Assembly (NCBI RefSeq): GCF_031143425.1
Contig: NC_090445.1
Coordinates: 815,254,317-815,318,316, forward strand
Source of the DNA: Pleurodeles waltl
Lineage: Eukaryota; Chordata; Amphibia; Caudata; Salamandridae
Direction of reading: 5' to 3'
Length of the DNA stretch: 64,000 nt
Shown: piece by piece, positions 11,991 to 23,737 of the stretch
Position numbering within the stretch: position 1 is the first letter of the stretch
Layout of the letters: each line of letters starts with the position of its first letter
Made by a program: the position numbers and the translations under genes
The notes under the pieces: generated by a model
The model's database searches: none
Told to the model about the DNA's origin: nothing
Seen by the model: the letters and a program-made list of their open reading frames with translations, nothing else

Positions 11991-12880
11991 TTCCATTTTT
12001 GCCAGATAGGACAGATGACTGGTCCTGTGAGACTGATTGACAGTGTTGCTCCATTGGTGAATTAACTCCCTGCTGAAAACGTAACCTCAGGTTGTTGGCA
12101 GGTATTTCACTGATGAAGAGGACCTACCAAGCTGTGTAGGGGACCACTGGCAACAACATCGCTCATGATACATGTTTCTGACTCAGTGGCAGCACATTCA
12201 AGTTTACAAAGCAGTTGTTCACTTCTGACTCAACGTTGCACACAATACACAGTTGTGCCGTGCTGTATTATGCACGTCTTAGCTGTATGCTTCCACTGCA
12301 AATTGTCTCAGCATCTCTATTTAGTGCACCCACCAACCTATAGATTATTGAAGGAGTTTGTAAGAAATGACTCCGCTGTGGACCCTGAGGCCCCTATTTA
12401 CTGCTGGCCATAAACCACCTTGCCTTTTCTTTATGGCGGTCACCTTTCACTGCAACCATATGCCCTTAGTTTCTGCTTTTACTAGTATGCAATATTAACA
12501 CACCACATCCCGGTATTTTGATGCCTTTTAGGATAAGAAAGGTACAGTTTTAAGGTGAAATGTTTACCGAGATCGAACAACGTTGTAACGAGAGCCTGTC
12601 TTTCAAACCTCTTAATAAGGGAAAAGGGGAAGATGACAAAGCTGACGATGTGATGTTAACTGTAGTTGTTGGTGGAACTGGAAAGGAGGGATGGCGCCCG
12701 TGTGAAAAAGAGGGCAAATACATGTGCATTTGAGTAAAATGGCCATGCAAGGATGGCCCAAGAATCTTTTGATGGATTTAAAAGTGCCCAAGTAGGTAAG
12801 AAGAATTAAGTCTTGTGAATGGTACACTACATAGCTGATACAAGATTATTTCCCATTTATCCGTGAGAAAGAAAACTGAG
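11991..12880. other. Intergenic stretch, no gene recognised
   Basis: No coding sequence, RNA gene or clear repeat boundary could be supported. Frames are short and show no known motif. Its last five bases, ctgag (12,876-12,880), are the left target-duplication copy of the serial-hairpin element. Confidence 0.4.
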
Positions 12881-13500
12881 GGGGTCATTCTGACCCTGGC
12901 GGTCCATGACCGCCATGGCGGAGGGCGGCGGAAGCACCGCCAACAGGCTGGCGGTGCTTCCTGGGCGATTCTGACCGCGGCGGTAAAGCCACGGTCAGAA
13001 AAGGGGAGCCGGCGGTTTCCCTCCGGTTTCCCGCTGGCCCGGGGTATCCGCCATGGCGGCGCTGCTTGCAGCACTGCCATGGGGATTCCGACCGCCTTCC
13101 CGCCAGCCTGTTTCTGGCGGTGTCCACCGCCAGAACGAGGATGGCGGGAATGGGTGCCGTGGGGCCCCTGGGGGCCCCTGCACTGCCCATGCTACTGGCA
13201 TGGGCAGTGCAGGGGCCCCCTAACAGGGCCCCTCAAAGATTTTCACTGTCTGCTTTGCAGACAGTGAAAATCGCGACGGGTGCCACTGCACCCGTCGCAC
13301 CCCTGCAACTCCGCCGGCTCCATTCCGAGCCGGCTTCATTGTTGAAGGGGCTTTCCCGCTGGGCCGGCCGGCGGTCTTCTGGCGGTCGCCCGCCGGCCCC
13401 GCAGGAAAGCCAGAATGGCCGCCGCGGTCTTTTGACCGCGGAACGGTCTTTCGGCGGGAACCGCTTGGCGGGCGCCGACCGCCGCGGTCAGGATGACCGC
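12881..13500. mobile_element. Serial-hairpin GC-rich element with 5-bp TSD
   Basis: A 620-bp, very GC-rich non-coding element bounded by ctgag on both sides (12,876-12,880 and 13,501-13,505). Its ends are imperfect inverted repeats (ggggtcattctgac against gcggtcatcctgac read from the right end). It is a chain of perfect hairpins: 12,897/12,908 (8-bp arms), 12,930/12,949 (13 bp), 12,969/12,992 (9 bp), 13,112/13,125 (11 bp), 13,170/13,198 (23 bp), 13,238/13,257 (16 bp), 13,273/13,288 (11 bp), 13,313/13,327 (8 bp) and 13,422/13,434 (8 bp). No coding capacity. Best called a MITE or foldback-like element; superfamily unknown. Confidence 0.8.
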
Positions 13501-13505
13501 CTGAG

Positions 13506-14415
13506 TCTAGCTCATGAAGTCCATCTTGGGTTGAGCTTATAAAAAACTGAGTTGGAGCTCACTTCTGATGTCCAGGATTAGACAGTTCAATTAAAAATAA
13601 GGTGAGTACCAGTTACAGTTGTGCAAACAATGGCAAATCAAAACAGCTATGGCTAATAAGAAGGATATAATGCTGTTTTTGCATCCCTAACAGAAATAAC
13701 TGCCCTCCTTTCATTCCTTATGATTTCTATGCATGCACTTGGAATGCAGCTCTCCCTTCACGTCAACTTTACTTCTAGGTTATGATCTCTGTGGCCAAAT
13801 GTCAAAATTAAATTTTCTAGTGTTTTCCTTTCTTTTGAAGGTGCTATTCTTTTTCACATAACACCAAAAGTATCAATGGTGAAAATGTTGATATTAGAGC
13901 TTAATATCCTCTCTTCAAGTTTCCAATGGCATCTTGCTTCTCTTCAAAGAGTCATTCTTCATTGGCTGTTCTCCAAAGTCCTCATAAAACTGCTTTGTCT
14001 GGTGTTTTGAGGATAAAGTAATTGTGGACTTTATATATGAATCTGGAGGAGGGGTGCACTGCCATAGTTATCTTCTCATAAGATCTGTTGAATTGATATA
14101 GTACTTTCTTTATGTATTAGACAACTACCACACTTCATCAATATTGACTCAACCCTTGTATCTACCCATTCCAACTGTGTGTCCCTCATAACACTTTCAA
14201 ATTTCCTGGAGCGGCTTGTAGGGTATTGGTGTACAGATGGAAGTGGAAGCCAGGCTCATTCACTTTTTTCATACACTACCCACACATCCAATCCTGTGGA
14301 TTTTCTCTCTTTCTAATTTATATTAGTTCAAACCATCATATGTACACTTCATAACGTATCCTAGTTTACATCTCTCTATTCCTCTTCATGGAATCAGGAC
14401 CTGAATACTGGCTGT
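13506..14415. other. Intergenic stretch, no gene recognised
   Basis: AT-rich unique-looking sequence with no coding frame, RNA gene or repeat that could be supported. Confidence 0.4.
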
Positions 14416-14738
14416 GATTATTTTTTTTAATGTTTTTATTGGGTTGTACAGAATTCAAAAGTTACACTTAGTGGTGCTCAACAGAGGGTTAAACACATTA
14501 GTGTACATTGTAAGTGCTATTCATTAACAATTTAACTCGTTAGTATTTGTACTAGAATGTCACAATATGAACACAAGCCTGATCATTGTAGTTGCTGAGG
14601 AAATAGAGGTACACTGTGATAGTGATAGAAACTGGGGATGGGTTTGCAAACTGGGGCATAAATAGACAGGAGGGAACAAAATAAAAGTGCGGTAGGTCAG
14701 GTCTGGGTGAGAATGAGGTGTGAAGACATGGGTTGTGT

Positions 14739-14812
14739 GGTTGGGGATTCATGGTGAGGGGAGTATGGTGATGCAGGTTGGGGATTCATGGTGAGGGGAG
14801 TATGGTGATGCA
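14739..14812 (+). repeat. 37-bp tandem duplication
   Basis: Two adjacent, essentially identical 37-bp units containing ggggattcatggtgagggga, in the 3' untranslated part of the L1-like element. Near-identity suggests a recent local duplication. Confidence 0.85.
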
Positions 14813-17800
14813 TGTTGCAGGCGAGATGATGTATGGAAGCATTTTTTCTAGTAGAGGTAGGCCAGTGGGTGTGTCATGGGGGGAGATCATAATTTCCAGC
14901 CTCCTGTAGGAACTGCAATAGAAGGGTAGCCCTGTGGGAGGAAATGGATAGTTCATTTAGGTTTCAAACTTCCTCATAGCAGAGGGCATCTTCTTTGGCC
15001 ATAACCCTCCATCACATTGTCCCATGCCAGGCTGACACTGATGGGGTTGTTGAGGAAGGTGAGTGCATGTTTATGGAAGAGGAGCACCAGTGAGGCAAAG
15101 CAAGTGCATACCTTATGCCTTTTGTGCCGCTTGAAAATGCCTATTGAGTATGCTTCTCAGGTGTGAATGTTGGGTAACTCTGTGACTTCTCGCAGAGTGT
15201 CATGTACTGGTGTCCAGTAGTGGTGCAGGATGGGACAGGACCAAAGCATGGGTGCCAAGACTGCATCGAGGGTCTGGCAGAGCGGGTAGCCTGCACATGC
15301 ATTAGGAAAGTAGCAGTTTATCTGGGCCTGGGTGAGGTAAGCTCTGTGTAATATAAAGAGATGTATGCTCTTAAAGCGAGAACTAGGGGGTACCTGCTGA
15401 GCAAACGCTATTCTTTTCACCTCTTCCTTGTCGTGTAATACTCGTCCATATTCATCTTCCCACTTCTACAGAAGTGCATCAAGGGGGGGGGGGGCATCAT
15501 CATGTCTCAAATGGTCTTGTACAGCCAGGTGATAAGGTGACAAAATTCACCCATTCTGAGTATTGTTTGCAATAATGGTGTGTTGTGGAATACCCCTCTG
15601 TGGCATTCCACAGGGTGTGGCATGTGTTGATGAGCTGCCTGCGAAGGAGAAACTGACCTGGTGGGAGCCTGTAATCTCCTGCCAGTTGCTTGAATGGAAG
15701 AAACTGACCATCTACAAAGAGATCACCCAGGGTTTGTATGGAGCGCACTGTGGAGGGCGCCATGTCACGTCATGTGTAGAAATCTGGGAATTGAGAGAGA
15801 CCAATCAAGGGTAGTGCAAGAGCTTATACTGGCACACCCTGTGACAAGCAATGCACACAGGATATACACGTTCAGGCCATCACCACCTATAGAGACCATG
15901 AGAAAGGGGGTATGACCTTCAAGAGTAGGAGGCCACGGATATTTGGTATTGGTAGAGTACCCCTGTCACCACTGATCTCATGCAGATATAGTCCAGTGGT
16001 CCAGCATAATAGCCACTGTAAATGGGGTGCAAGATAGTACACCTCGAAAGACAGGGTGCCCAGCCCTCCCTGGTCTATCAGTAGCTGAAGTTTCCAGAGG
16101 GCTACACAGCATCGCTTAGTGCCCCTAATGAGGCTTTTTCATAAAGTCTAATTCCTTTTTAAAAATAGGACATGGTGGAATAACTGGGAGGTTGGAAAAA
16201 TCTAAAAGAAGGTGGGGTAGAATGACTATCTTTGCCAGGGCTATCTTGCCAATCGGGGCAAGGTATAATGATTGCCAAAAATGGATTTGTGTTCTGATTC
16301 CCAGCAGGGTGCCCTGGAGGTTCCCCGTGTATATGTCAGATGGAGTGTGACATAGGCGAATTCCCAAATAAAGGACTGTTGCTCCCTGTGGTGAGTGAGT
16401 GGGTATATGGCTGATTTTTCCCAGTTCATGCAGAGCTGAGAGGCTGTGGTAAACTCAGTCAGTGTGTTCCATCGTGGGGAGAGATCTAATGTGATATCTT
16501 CTAAATATAGCAGTAGGTCGTCGGAGTACAGGGACACCCCGTGCGTCCTGCCTTCTAGGGGTATTCCCCATTCCCGACCCTCTCTCCTCAAGTGTATGGC
16601 CAAGGGCTTCATCGTGACCACAAAAAGCAGTGGCGAAAGAGGGCACCCTTGTCTGGTCCCCATGTTTACCCGAAAGGAGACAGAGACGAGGCGGCCCAGG
16701 GATATTCAAGAGGTTGGCTTGGTGTAAAGTAGTCTGATATAGGCTAGGAGTAGCAGCCCAATGCCCATGTAAGTGAGGACAAGGAAAAGGTAGTGCCACG
16801 TCAACGTGTCAAATGCCTTCACCAGGTCCAGTATTAGACAGGCTGCCCGTGGGAGTCATCCCTAAATGTGATCTTGTACCTGGTAGGGACAACAACATTT
16901 TGGGAGGTGATGTGTCTAATTGTCTATATGGAGGAGTTGTGGGAAGACAGAGGCAAACCGATCGGCCAGGATTTTCCAGAGATTTTTGTAGTCTGCTTCT
17001 AATATTGCTATGGGTCTATACATTGATAATTGTATGGGGTCTCTGCCATTTGGGAATGGAGACCAAGAGTGTTTCTCAAAGTAAGTGGGGAAGTTCAACA
17101 GCAAGTAGTGCCATTTCGTACATTTCTGAAAGGCATTACACTAGGAGTGCAGAAAAGGTTTTGTAGTATTTGAATGGCAGGCTGTTTAGCCCCTGTGTTT
17201 TATTACAGGCCAGATCCCAAATTGCCTGGGCTATGTCCTCTGTTGTTATTTTAGTGTTTAGAGCAAGCCTGATGGGAGGGGAGATGAGTGGCAACTCAAC
17301 CCCTGCTAGGAACAAGTGAGAGTGTTCATCTAAGGAGTCAGGCAGAGTTCGGTATACTGAGGAGTCATAAGTATAAAATGATTTCAGTATTTATTCCTGC
17401 GAGTGAACGGTGATGCCTTGGGTGCTACCAGTTCAGTGATGGGGGTTATTGTGTGCTCCTGCCTCATCTGCCTGGCCAGGAGCCGACCGGACTGATCTCC
17501 TTCCCTATGAACCTTTGCCATGTGGGCAGTAAAATTAAAGCACCGGAGGCACTCTAGGAGTGCAGTATAAGACCTGTTTGTGGTTGGGAATTGCGTGACC
17601 AGTGTGGGGTTGCAGTCCACTGCTATTCCCAGCTCCGCAAGATGATTTTCGGCTTCTGTGATTTCTCTGTCCAGGTTTTTGCGGACACCTACTATCTATT
17701 GGATGTAGATGCCCTACATCACTACCTTTAAGGTATCCCATTCCAGCGTCCTGATGGAGGCTGTGTTGTGATTCTTTGAAAAATAGGGTCAAATGTGGTT

Positions 17801-18194
17801 TCCTTGTTTCTCCAGGCATTCATGTTGGAGGCACTGAGTAGGTGTCAATGGTCTAGGGGCAGCCCATTGTAGGTCACTGATGTGTGCGTCATGGTCACAG
17901 ATGATGCGGCCTAAATATACAGAGTGTTGTATTGGCAGCACCAGGGGGGCCAAGCTGAGGAATCGGTCGAGATGTACGTGTAGCTTGGCGGTGCAAAGTA
18001 AAATGAATATAATTTACAGTTAGGATTGTGGGATCACCAAGCATCAAGCAGGGGCCAGTGTTGTACCCAGCACCGGAGGTGAGGTCTGTGTGTGGAGGGG
18101 GTAAATGGTTGGGGAGGATGTGACCTATCAAGGGCGAGGTGTAGGACACAATTGGAGTCTTCACCGAGTATCCAGGGTAGTGGGGTTTTGGGGC

Positions 18195-18367
18195 CAATAT
18201 TGTGGAGAGGGTATACCAGAAAGTTCCCTGGTTGGAGTTGGGGGCATAGATGTTCTCAAGAACTATGGACGGGCCATTCAGATGAGCCGCCAGGAGCACG
18301 TATTGGCCAGCCTGATCCACGACGGTGTCTACCACCTGAAAGGGGTGACCAGGTCTGACCCAGATTA
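18195..18367. repeat. 173-bp direct repeat, left copy (candidate long TSD)
   Basis: This part of the L1-like endonuclease region is repeated at 23,211-23,383 in the same orientation and with the same length. About 22 of 173 positions differ and there are no indels. The left L1 portion ends exactly at the end of this repeat, and the right L1 portion begins exactly at the start of the other copy. That is the arrangement expected of a target-site duplication. Confidence 0.75.
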
Positions 18368-18639
18368 TTTTTTAAATACTTTATTTTAAATACAGTCTCT
18401 AAAACATCATATAAACAATTATTTATCAGACTTGTGACCCTTTAATATATTTCACATTGTTTTATTTAATTGATCTTTATGTTGACAATTTAAATCAAAT
18501 CAAATCAAATTTTATTACCAGTGCACCTGATTAATGAAAACCATTGCACTTATACAAAATAAAATGCATACAATCAAAACCATCGCTCTTAAAAGAAATA
18601 GATCCATAAAAATACACTGACAGAAGGCTTGTTACAAAG

Positions 18640-20500
18640 TCTTGTTGCCAGCCGTGAGTGCCTTGGCCAGGGCACGCTCCACACTCTTCAGATATCTCAT
18701 TGTGTGGTCGATCAGTTTTTGATCGGTGGAATTAAGGCAGATTAGTGTCACATGTCTGCATGTAGGGACCCCTAGGTGGATTCACAGCACTGCCAGAAGC
18801 CTCCAGCGCTCCTGCAAGTTCCTTGGGCACAGGCAGAACACATGGGGCACCGTTTTGGGTGCTAACCAACACAGCGGGAAAAGTTCATCCTTTGGTGATC
18901 GTCACCATGGACTCTTATGTGTTCCTACTGGGAGAACCCCAAGCGGTAAAGCAGGAACTTCCTCTTGATGCTGTAGGTTAGAATTTCCCCCAGACATGAC
19001 TGGGGGGGCTAGGATCTTAGGACTAGTCAGGCGTGGTGCCTTTTCTCGAGGGCTATCTTGTCTTCAGTGATGGACAGCAGCTTTATTGTTCTTTTGGCTA
19101 CAGATTAAAAAAGTTTATGGTTAAGCTCCGATGTCCATGGGCTCTCGATGTCGAGCTGCTTTATTGAGGTGTCAAGGTATATTTTTGCCGGTGAGCGGGC
19201 TTTCATCATTATTTCTTCCCAGATGTCATGATTTGTGGTGTTCATGGCCGAGGCCCTTGTTTTGTAAAAAAAGTTGGTAAAAGCTGCTCTCCTTGCTAGG
19301 GACTGTTTGTGAAGCCCGAACTCCAGCTTTATCTGTGCTGGTGATGTATGCCTTGGGAACTTGAACATTTGCCTGTAAATGCTTACTATGTGGCATCCAT
19401 GACCTTTGTGTCCCTGACGTGGAGTGCGATGGTGCCATAGGCTAGTGTTGGAACCATCTTGGCTCTTGCTACTTCTAGCAGTGGGCTGAGTGTGCACTTG
19501 TTCAGTTTTGTTGACAGTGTCCGTATCCCCATGGAGAGTGCAGCCCCCTTCTGTCTTATTTCTTCTTTATGTTTGAGAAAGGAGCCATGATGGTCAAACA
19601 GAAGGCCTAGATATTTGTAGGTTTTTGTTTCTTCAAGCGTACTTCCACTCAGCCTCCAGGTTGTTACCCCCTTCAGGGATCTTTTTTCAATTCTCATGAC
19701 TTTAGTTTTATTGTGGTTGATTTGTAGCCTGTTCTCAAGAGAGTAGTTTTCTGTGGCTTTCAGGAGGTGTTGCATGCCTACCCTTGTTCTGCTGAGCAGC
19801 ACAACATCGTCAGCATAAAGTAGGTCTGACAGTTGCTTATTTACCAATTGTGGTGCATGGGAGTTGACCGAAAATAGCCCCGTTGAAAAGTCTGCCATGA
19901 AGAGATTGAATAGCATGGGAGCCAAGACCTAGCCCTGTTTTAGGCCTTTTGTCATTGGGATCTTCCTGGATAGGTTTGACCCATTGCCCAGTTTAATCCT
20001 AACCCACCTGTTGGTGTACAGGCTCTCAATGGCATTTAGCAGTTGCTGTGGGATTTGCCAGCCTTTGAGTTTCTCCCAGAGTCTATTTCAATTGATGCTT
20101 TCAAAGGCTGCTTTGAAGTCAGTGAAGCAGAGATAGAATGGGAGTTTTGCAGCCTTTGAGGAGTCCAGTATGAGGGATAGTGCCATGATGTTAGTGTCTG
20201 AACCTGAGTTACTGGTAAACCCTGTTTCTTTTTGGGGGCATTATTGATTCTTGACCGGCCCAGTTGACCAGATGTTCCAGGAGAGTGATGGCATAGTACT
20301 TTGCTTTGTTGTCTATGAGTGTGATCAGGCGGTATTTGATGAGATTTGACAAGGCGCCGCCTTTGTGTATTGATAAGATTATAGATCCCCTCCAAGATTC
20401 CAGGATTGATTTGCCAGACAGGGCATGGTTGAAGAGGGGGGTCATGACTTTGGCCAGCGTGGGAGGGTCCAGTTTATAGATGGCCTGAGGAACTCCATTT
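18640..20500 (-). pseudogene. Non-LTR reverse transcriptase, decayed
   Basis: Read right to left: a fingers/palm part at 20,209-20,445 (SILESWRGSIILSIHKGG, then YRLITLIDN), a stop-interrupted stretch, and the catalytic palm at 19,386-19,925 with LLYADDVVLLS and later TYKYLGLLF. The following frame (19,105-19,497) continues the thumb. Near 18,800-18,900 is a Cys/His cluster (CWLAPKTVPHVFCLC) like the C-terminal zinc knuckle of several non-LTR clades. The palm segment is a single 179-codon open frame, but flanking parts are broken. Confidence 0.75.
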
Positions 20501-20811
20501 GGGCCAGGGGCTCCTGTCTTTCTCCCTCTGTCTATTAGCTGTTGGAATCCTGCACTGGATGATTTGCCAGTTCTTAAAGTATGTGCTTTTCTTTAGAACA
20601 CCCCAGCCTGTGTGTCAGACTGCTAGAACACTTTATTGGATTTGTTGGCTTTCCCTGGCCCTCGCTCTATGAATTATACGGATTCAATCATGTCTGAGGT
20701 GATGTAGACAAGTCCTTTAGTCTGTCCTAGGAGTTTTAGTATGCTTTCCTTGTTGAGGATGTCCGTGTTCCCAAGTGATCGGTATTCTGGGTGGAATAGA
20801 ATTGTGTAGCA

Positions 20812-22956
20812 CTATCCTTCCCCTGGGGTGCACTCACTGGGGCAGTCTATTGTGTTGGAGTTTTTATCATCCGAGGATGAGGACAGCAGGATGTAAAACT
20901 TGTCTGGTGGTTTGAGGAGGATCTGTTCGAGCCCAGTCTGGTTGTTTTTCCAACCAGAGGTGGAGAGTCTGGCCAAAGGACGGTGACGTGCCACCTCACA
21001 TCTTTGTTCAAGGAGAGATGTTCTGGCTCCTGAGTCTGTGGCAGACCTTTTGTGGGTGGGATAAGCATTTGTATTGCTCTCTAAGGCATGTCGCCGTGCC
21101 TCCCCGTCGACTCTTGGCTATCCTCAGATGTCCACTGCCTTGTTAGGCATGCGTCCTGCACTGGTATGTTCTGCCACTTATTTTCAGATGGTGAACCCCC
21201 TCAGAACTGGAGTTGGGGGTGGCCTTTCCTTGGCTTTGGGGCCGCCTCTGGGCTGCTCATCTTCCCCCATGGATCCTTCAACTTCCTGAGGTTTGCTGTG
21301 CGGTTAGCTGTGTGTGCCTCTATTTCATGCTCTGTGGTGTGAGACGCCACTGGGACAGCTTTGTTGTTGGTTGCTGGGATATTGCTCCCAGAATTGTATT
21401 CATGGGCTAACTGGTTAGATGTTAGGTAGGTTTGTAGCCATGCGGTTCTGGGTTAGGTTTTGTTGTGCGCTTTCCGCTTTTGAGTCATTTTGGACTTGGC
21501 TTTGTTCCCAAGTTGTCCTGGCTGGTGTGTTGTATTACTGGCGCTCTTGCTGCCTGCATGTGGCTGTATTTTTGGGTTGCTCAATGGCACTCTTCTCCCC
21601 TTCTTGCCGTTTTTTTGGGTTTCCCTTAGAGAGGAGGGGTCCTGACTGTTTGATGCCGCTTCTCCAGCGGAGTGCCCTTGATTTCGGACCTGTTGTCGTA
21701 TTTATCACCAGGAGTAGTGTTGGGCCCTCCTTGTATATGCTCCCTTTCTGTCTTTCAGCTCTTTCATTATGCCCCCAGTATATTTGGTAGCTGGCTCAGT
21801 TTGTCTAAAGTTGCAGAACAGCAGCATCTTGGAGCGAGATCATTAGTAACTTCTTGCACCCTCTTGATGAGGTTATTGAAGTTATTGATGCGTTTATCTA
21901 TGCCAGCCACAAAGGTTGCTACTGAGCTCAAGATCTCTACTTGTACATCCATCTTAGCTGAGTGATGTCTGAGTGCATCGGCCATTGACTGAATGGTCCT
22001 GAGCATTGCTGGCCATGTCTGTCTTCCGCCCACCCAGGAGATCCTCTGCTACTATCAGGGGGGCATCCACCATGATTTTGATAAGGGGACGAGATGTGGG
22101 GTTCTCAAAGTGCAGTTGGGCACTCTTTTTCTAATAAATATGAGGCGAGGTGCTCATTCCATTCTCCCTATGATAGGTCATCAAAGTCTTCCTCTATGTT
22201 GGGGTCTGCTTCTGCGTCACTGTGCTCCACCTTGTTGGACTCTGCACCCTCTTTTTCTGTGGAAGATGCCGATCGTAGTCCAATTTGCTCATTCCTTTCA
22301 TGCAATGAGGGCTTTCTCCTGCTTGTCATGTTCTGCACGCGCTCTGGCTTACCCTGAGTGGGGTATTGGTGTTCTGGACTCGGTCTCCCTGCCAGGGGGG
22401 GGTGTTAGGCTCGGTGAGGTCATCTCTGTCATTTCTCACACTTGACAGGGCAGTCCTTTCCAGGATTTCTACTTTTATAGCCGTGTTTGCTTCATTACCT
22501 GTGTCGGTGTTAGTTTTTCCATGCCCAGTTGTTTGGGAGTTGCTCCTCCATCTTTCAGAAATTGGAACTTTGTTGTTATTTTGGTTTGGCCGGTGATTGA
22601 TCCCCTGCTGCAGGGCCCTTCTGACTCATGTGGGTGCCCGTTGGCTGGACGTCTGCTGGTTGAAAGTCCACCGGGGGGGGGTCACTGAGGCAGGCTCTCT
22701 TGCTGGGCTGAGCCTGCTGCGCCGGGGATTTCTGCATCCTCCCAAACCTCATTGCTTTTGGTGTCCTCTCCTCTGTAGCATCGTCTGTGATGTTGATGCA
22801 TGCAGGTTCGGCTTGCTTGGGTAGAGAGGTGGGCCTAGGTGAGTGGGGTTCACCAAGCACCTTGCAACCTGCACTCAGACCTGCCCGAGATGTTTCCGCA
22901 GGGTGCTGGGGCACGCGGTTGCAGCAGCTTCTGAAGCTGACGCACTCGCCAGCCAC
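20812..22956 (-). pseudogene. ORF1-like region of the inserted non-LTR element
   Basis: Minus-strand frames upstream of the RT: 22,576-22,956 (Pro/Gln-rich, basic), 21,767-22,033 (a probable coiled coil, MADALRHHSAKMDVQVEIL) and 20,812-21,068. Position and coiled-coil character suit a nucleic-acid-binding ORF1, but no RRM or CCHC motif was recognised. Function is inferred from position. Confidence 0.4.
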
Positions 22957-23210
22957 TCACCAGGCTCGGGTTTCCATGTTCCTGGCTCTAGAGCGGTTCC
23001 AGTACGATTATCTGGTAATTTGCGGGCTAGATGTCACAGGATATAGCAGTGGGAAGTGGAAGGAGCAGAAGCAGCAGGCAGAAGCAGGCGTGTGTTGGGG
23101 TGAGTTTTCCCCTTACTACCTTCAGTGGTGTCTGGGAGGCCCGACCAGGTGCTAGCTGAGTGCACTTGGGGTGTCAGTGTGTGTTGGGGGGCAATGCCGG
23201 GTCACCAGTT

Positions 23211-23640
23211 CAATATTGTGGAGAGGGTATCCTAGAAAGTTCCGTGGTTGGAGTTGGGGTCATACATGTTCACAAAAAATATGGGTGGGCCATGCAGACA
23301 AGCCTCCAGATGCACGTATTGCCCAGCCTTATCCATAACGGTGTCCACCACCTGAAAGGGGTGGCCAGGTCTGACCCAGATTACTACTCTGTGCGCACAC
23401 GCAGAATATGTGGTTGCATGGAGAATGCCTCTCCAGCGTTCAGAGAAGCGCTATATCTCCTCTCTCATCTGTGTGTCTCCTGCAAGAAAACTATCTGCAC
23501 GTGCTGGTGTTTTATGGAAATATACCACATACTGAGTGGCATGCAGACTGTGCACGTTCGGTGTAAAGAGGCAAATGTTAGCATTTGTGGGTAGCATGGT
23601 GACTAGTGATGCCAGTTAGTGTGGGAGGGGCTCAACCCAT
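23211..23640 (-). pseudogene. L1-like endonuclease N-terminal part, with right 173-bp repeat copy
   Basis: The right portion of the split L1-like element. Bases 23,211-23,383 are the second copy of the 173-bp repeat. Beyond it, the minus strand reads like the start of an L1 endonuclease (a segment around LVTMLPTNANICLF and then ADSFLAGDTQM, where L1 proteins have an LQETH-like motif). It has a stop and frameshifts. Confidence 0.6.
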
Positions 23641-23737
23641 TGCTCGATTTAGCCCTTAGTATATGGGTCACATGTCTGTGGCCTGCAGCTTCTGGCCTGG
23701 GGGGAGATAACATGAGGTCTTGAACCATAAGAAACTA

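Larger units (their letters stand above)
14420..18367 (-). pseudogene. L1-like element, ORF2 from mid-endonuclease to 3' end
   Basis: A decayed L1-type non-LTR retrotransposon read right to left. Its 3' end is the T-rich run near 14,420 (poly-A on the minus strand, with an AATAAA). Pieces in order: endonuclease (17,895-18,335, ENIYAPNS), linker (17,384-17,819), RT (16,916-17,104 with YRPIAI; 16,241-16,663 with GTRQGCPLSPLLF and the active site YSDDLLLYLED), then thumb and C-terminal region (16,125-15,157). Frameshifts and stops separate the pieces. The N-terminal endonuclease portion lies at 23,384-23,640, across a later insertion. RT normally copies its own RNA at a nicked target; this copy is dead. 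Confidence 0.8.
18368..23210 (-). mobile_element. Second non-LTR retrotransposon inserted in the L1-like element
   Basis: A 4.84-kb minus-strand insertion between the two 173-bp repeats. Its 3' end lies at the left: an A/T-rich tail at 18,368-18,390 and, further in, a short TTTGA-type repeat on the minus strand (18,493-18,513). It holds an RT gene (about 18,640-20,500) and an upstream ORF1-like region (20,812-22,956). The RT type differs from the surrounding L1. Clade was not resolved; a C-terminal CCHC-like motif favours an I/R1/jockey-like or related clade over L1. Confidence 0.7.

Noticed and set aside
12863..13542. 158- and 134-codon frames across the GC-rich hairpin element
   Set aside because: High GC removes stops in all frames; the hairpin structure and TSD mark a non-coding mobile element.
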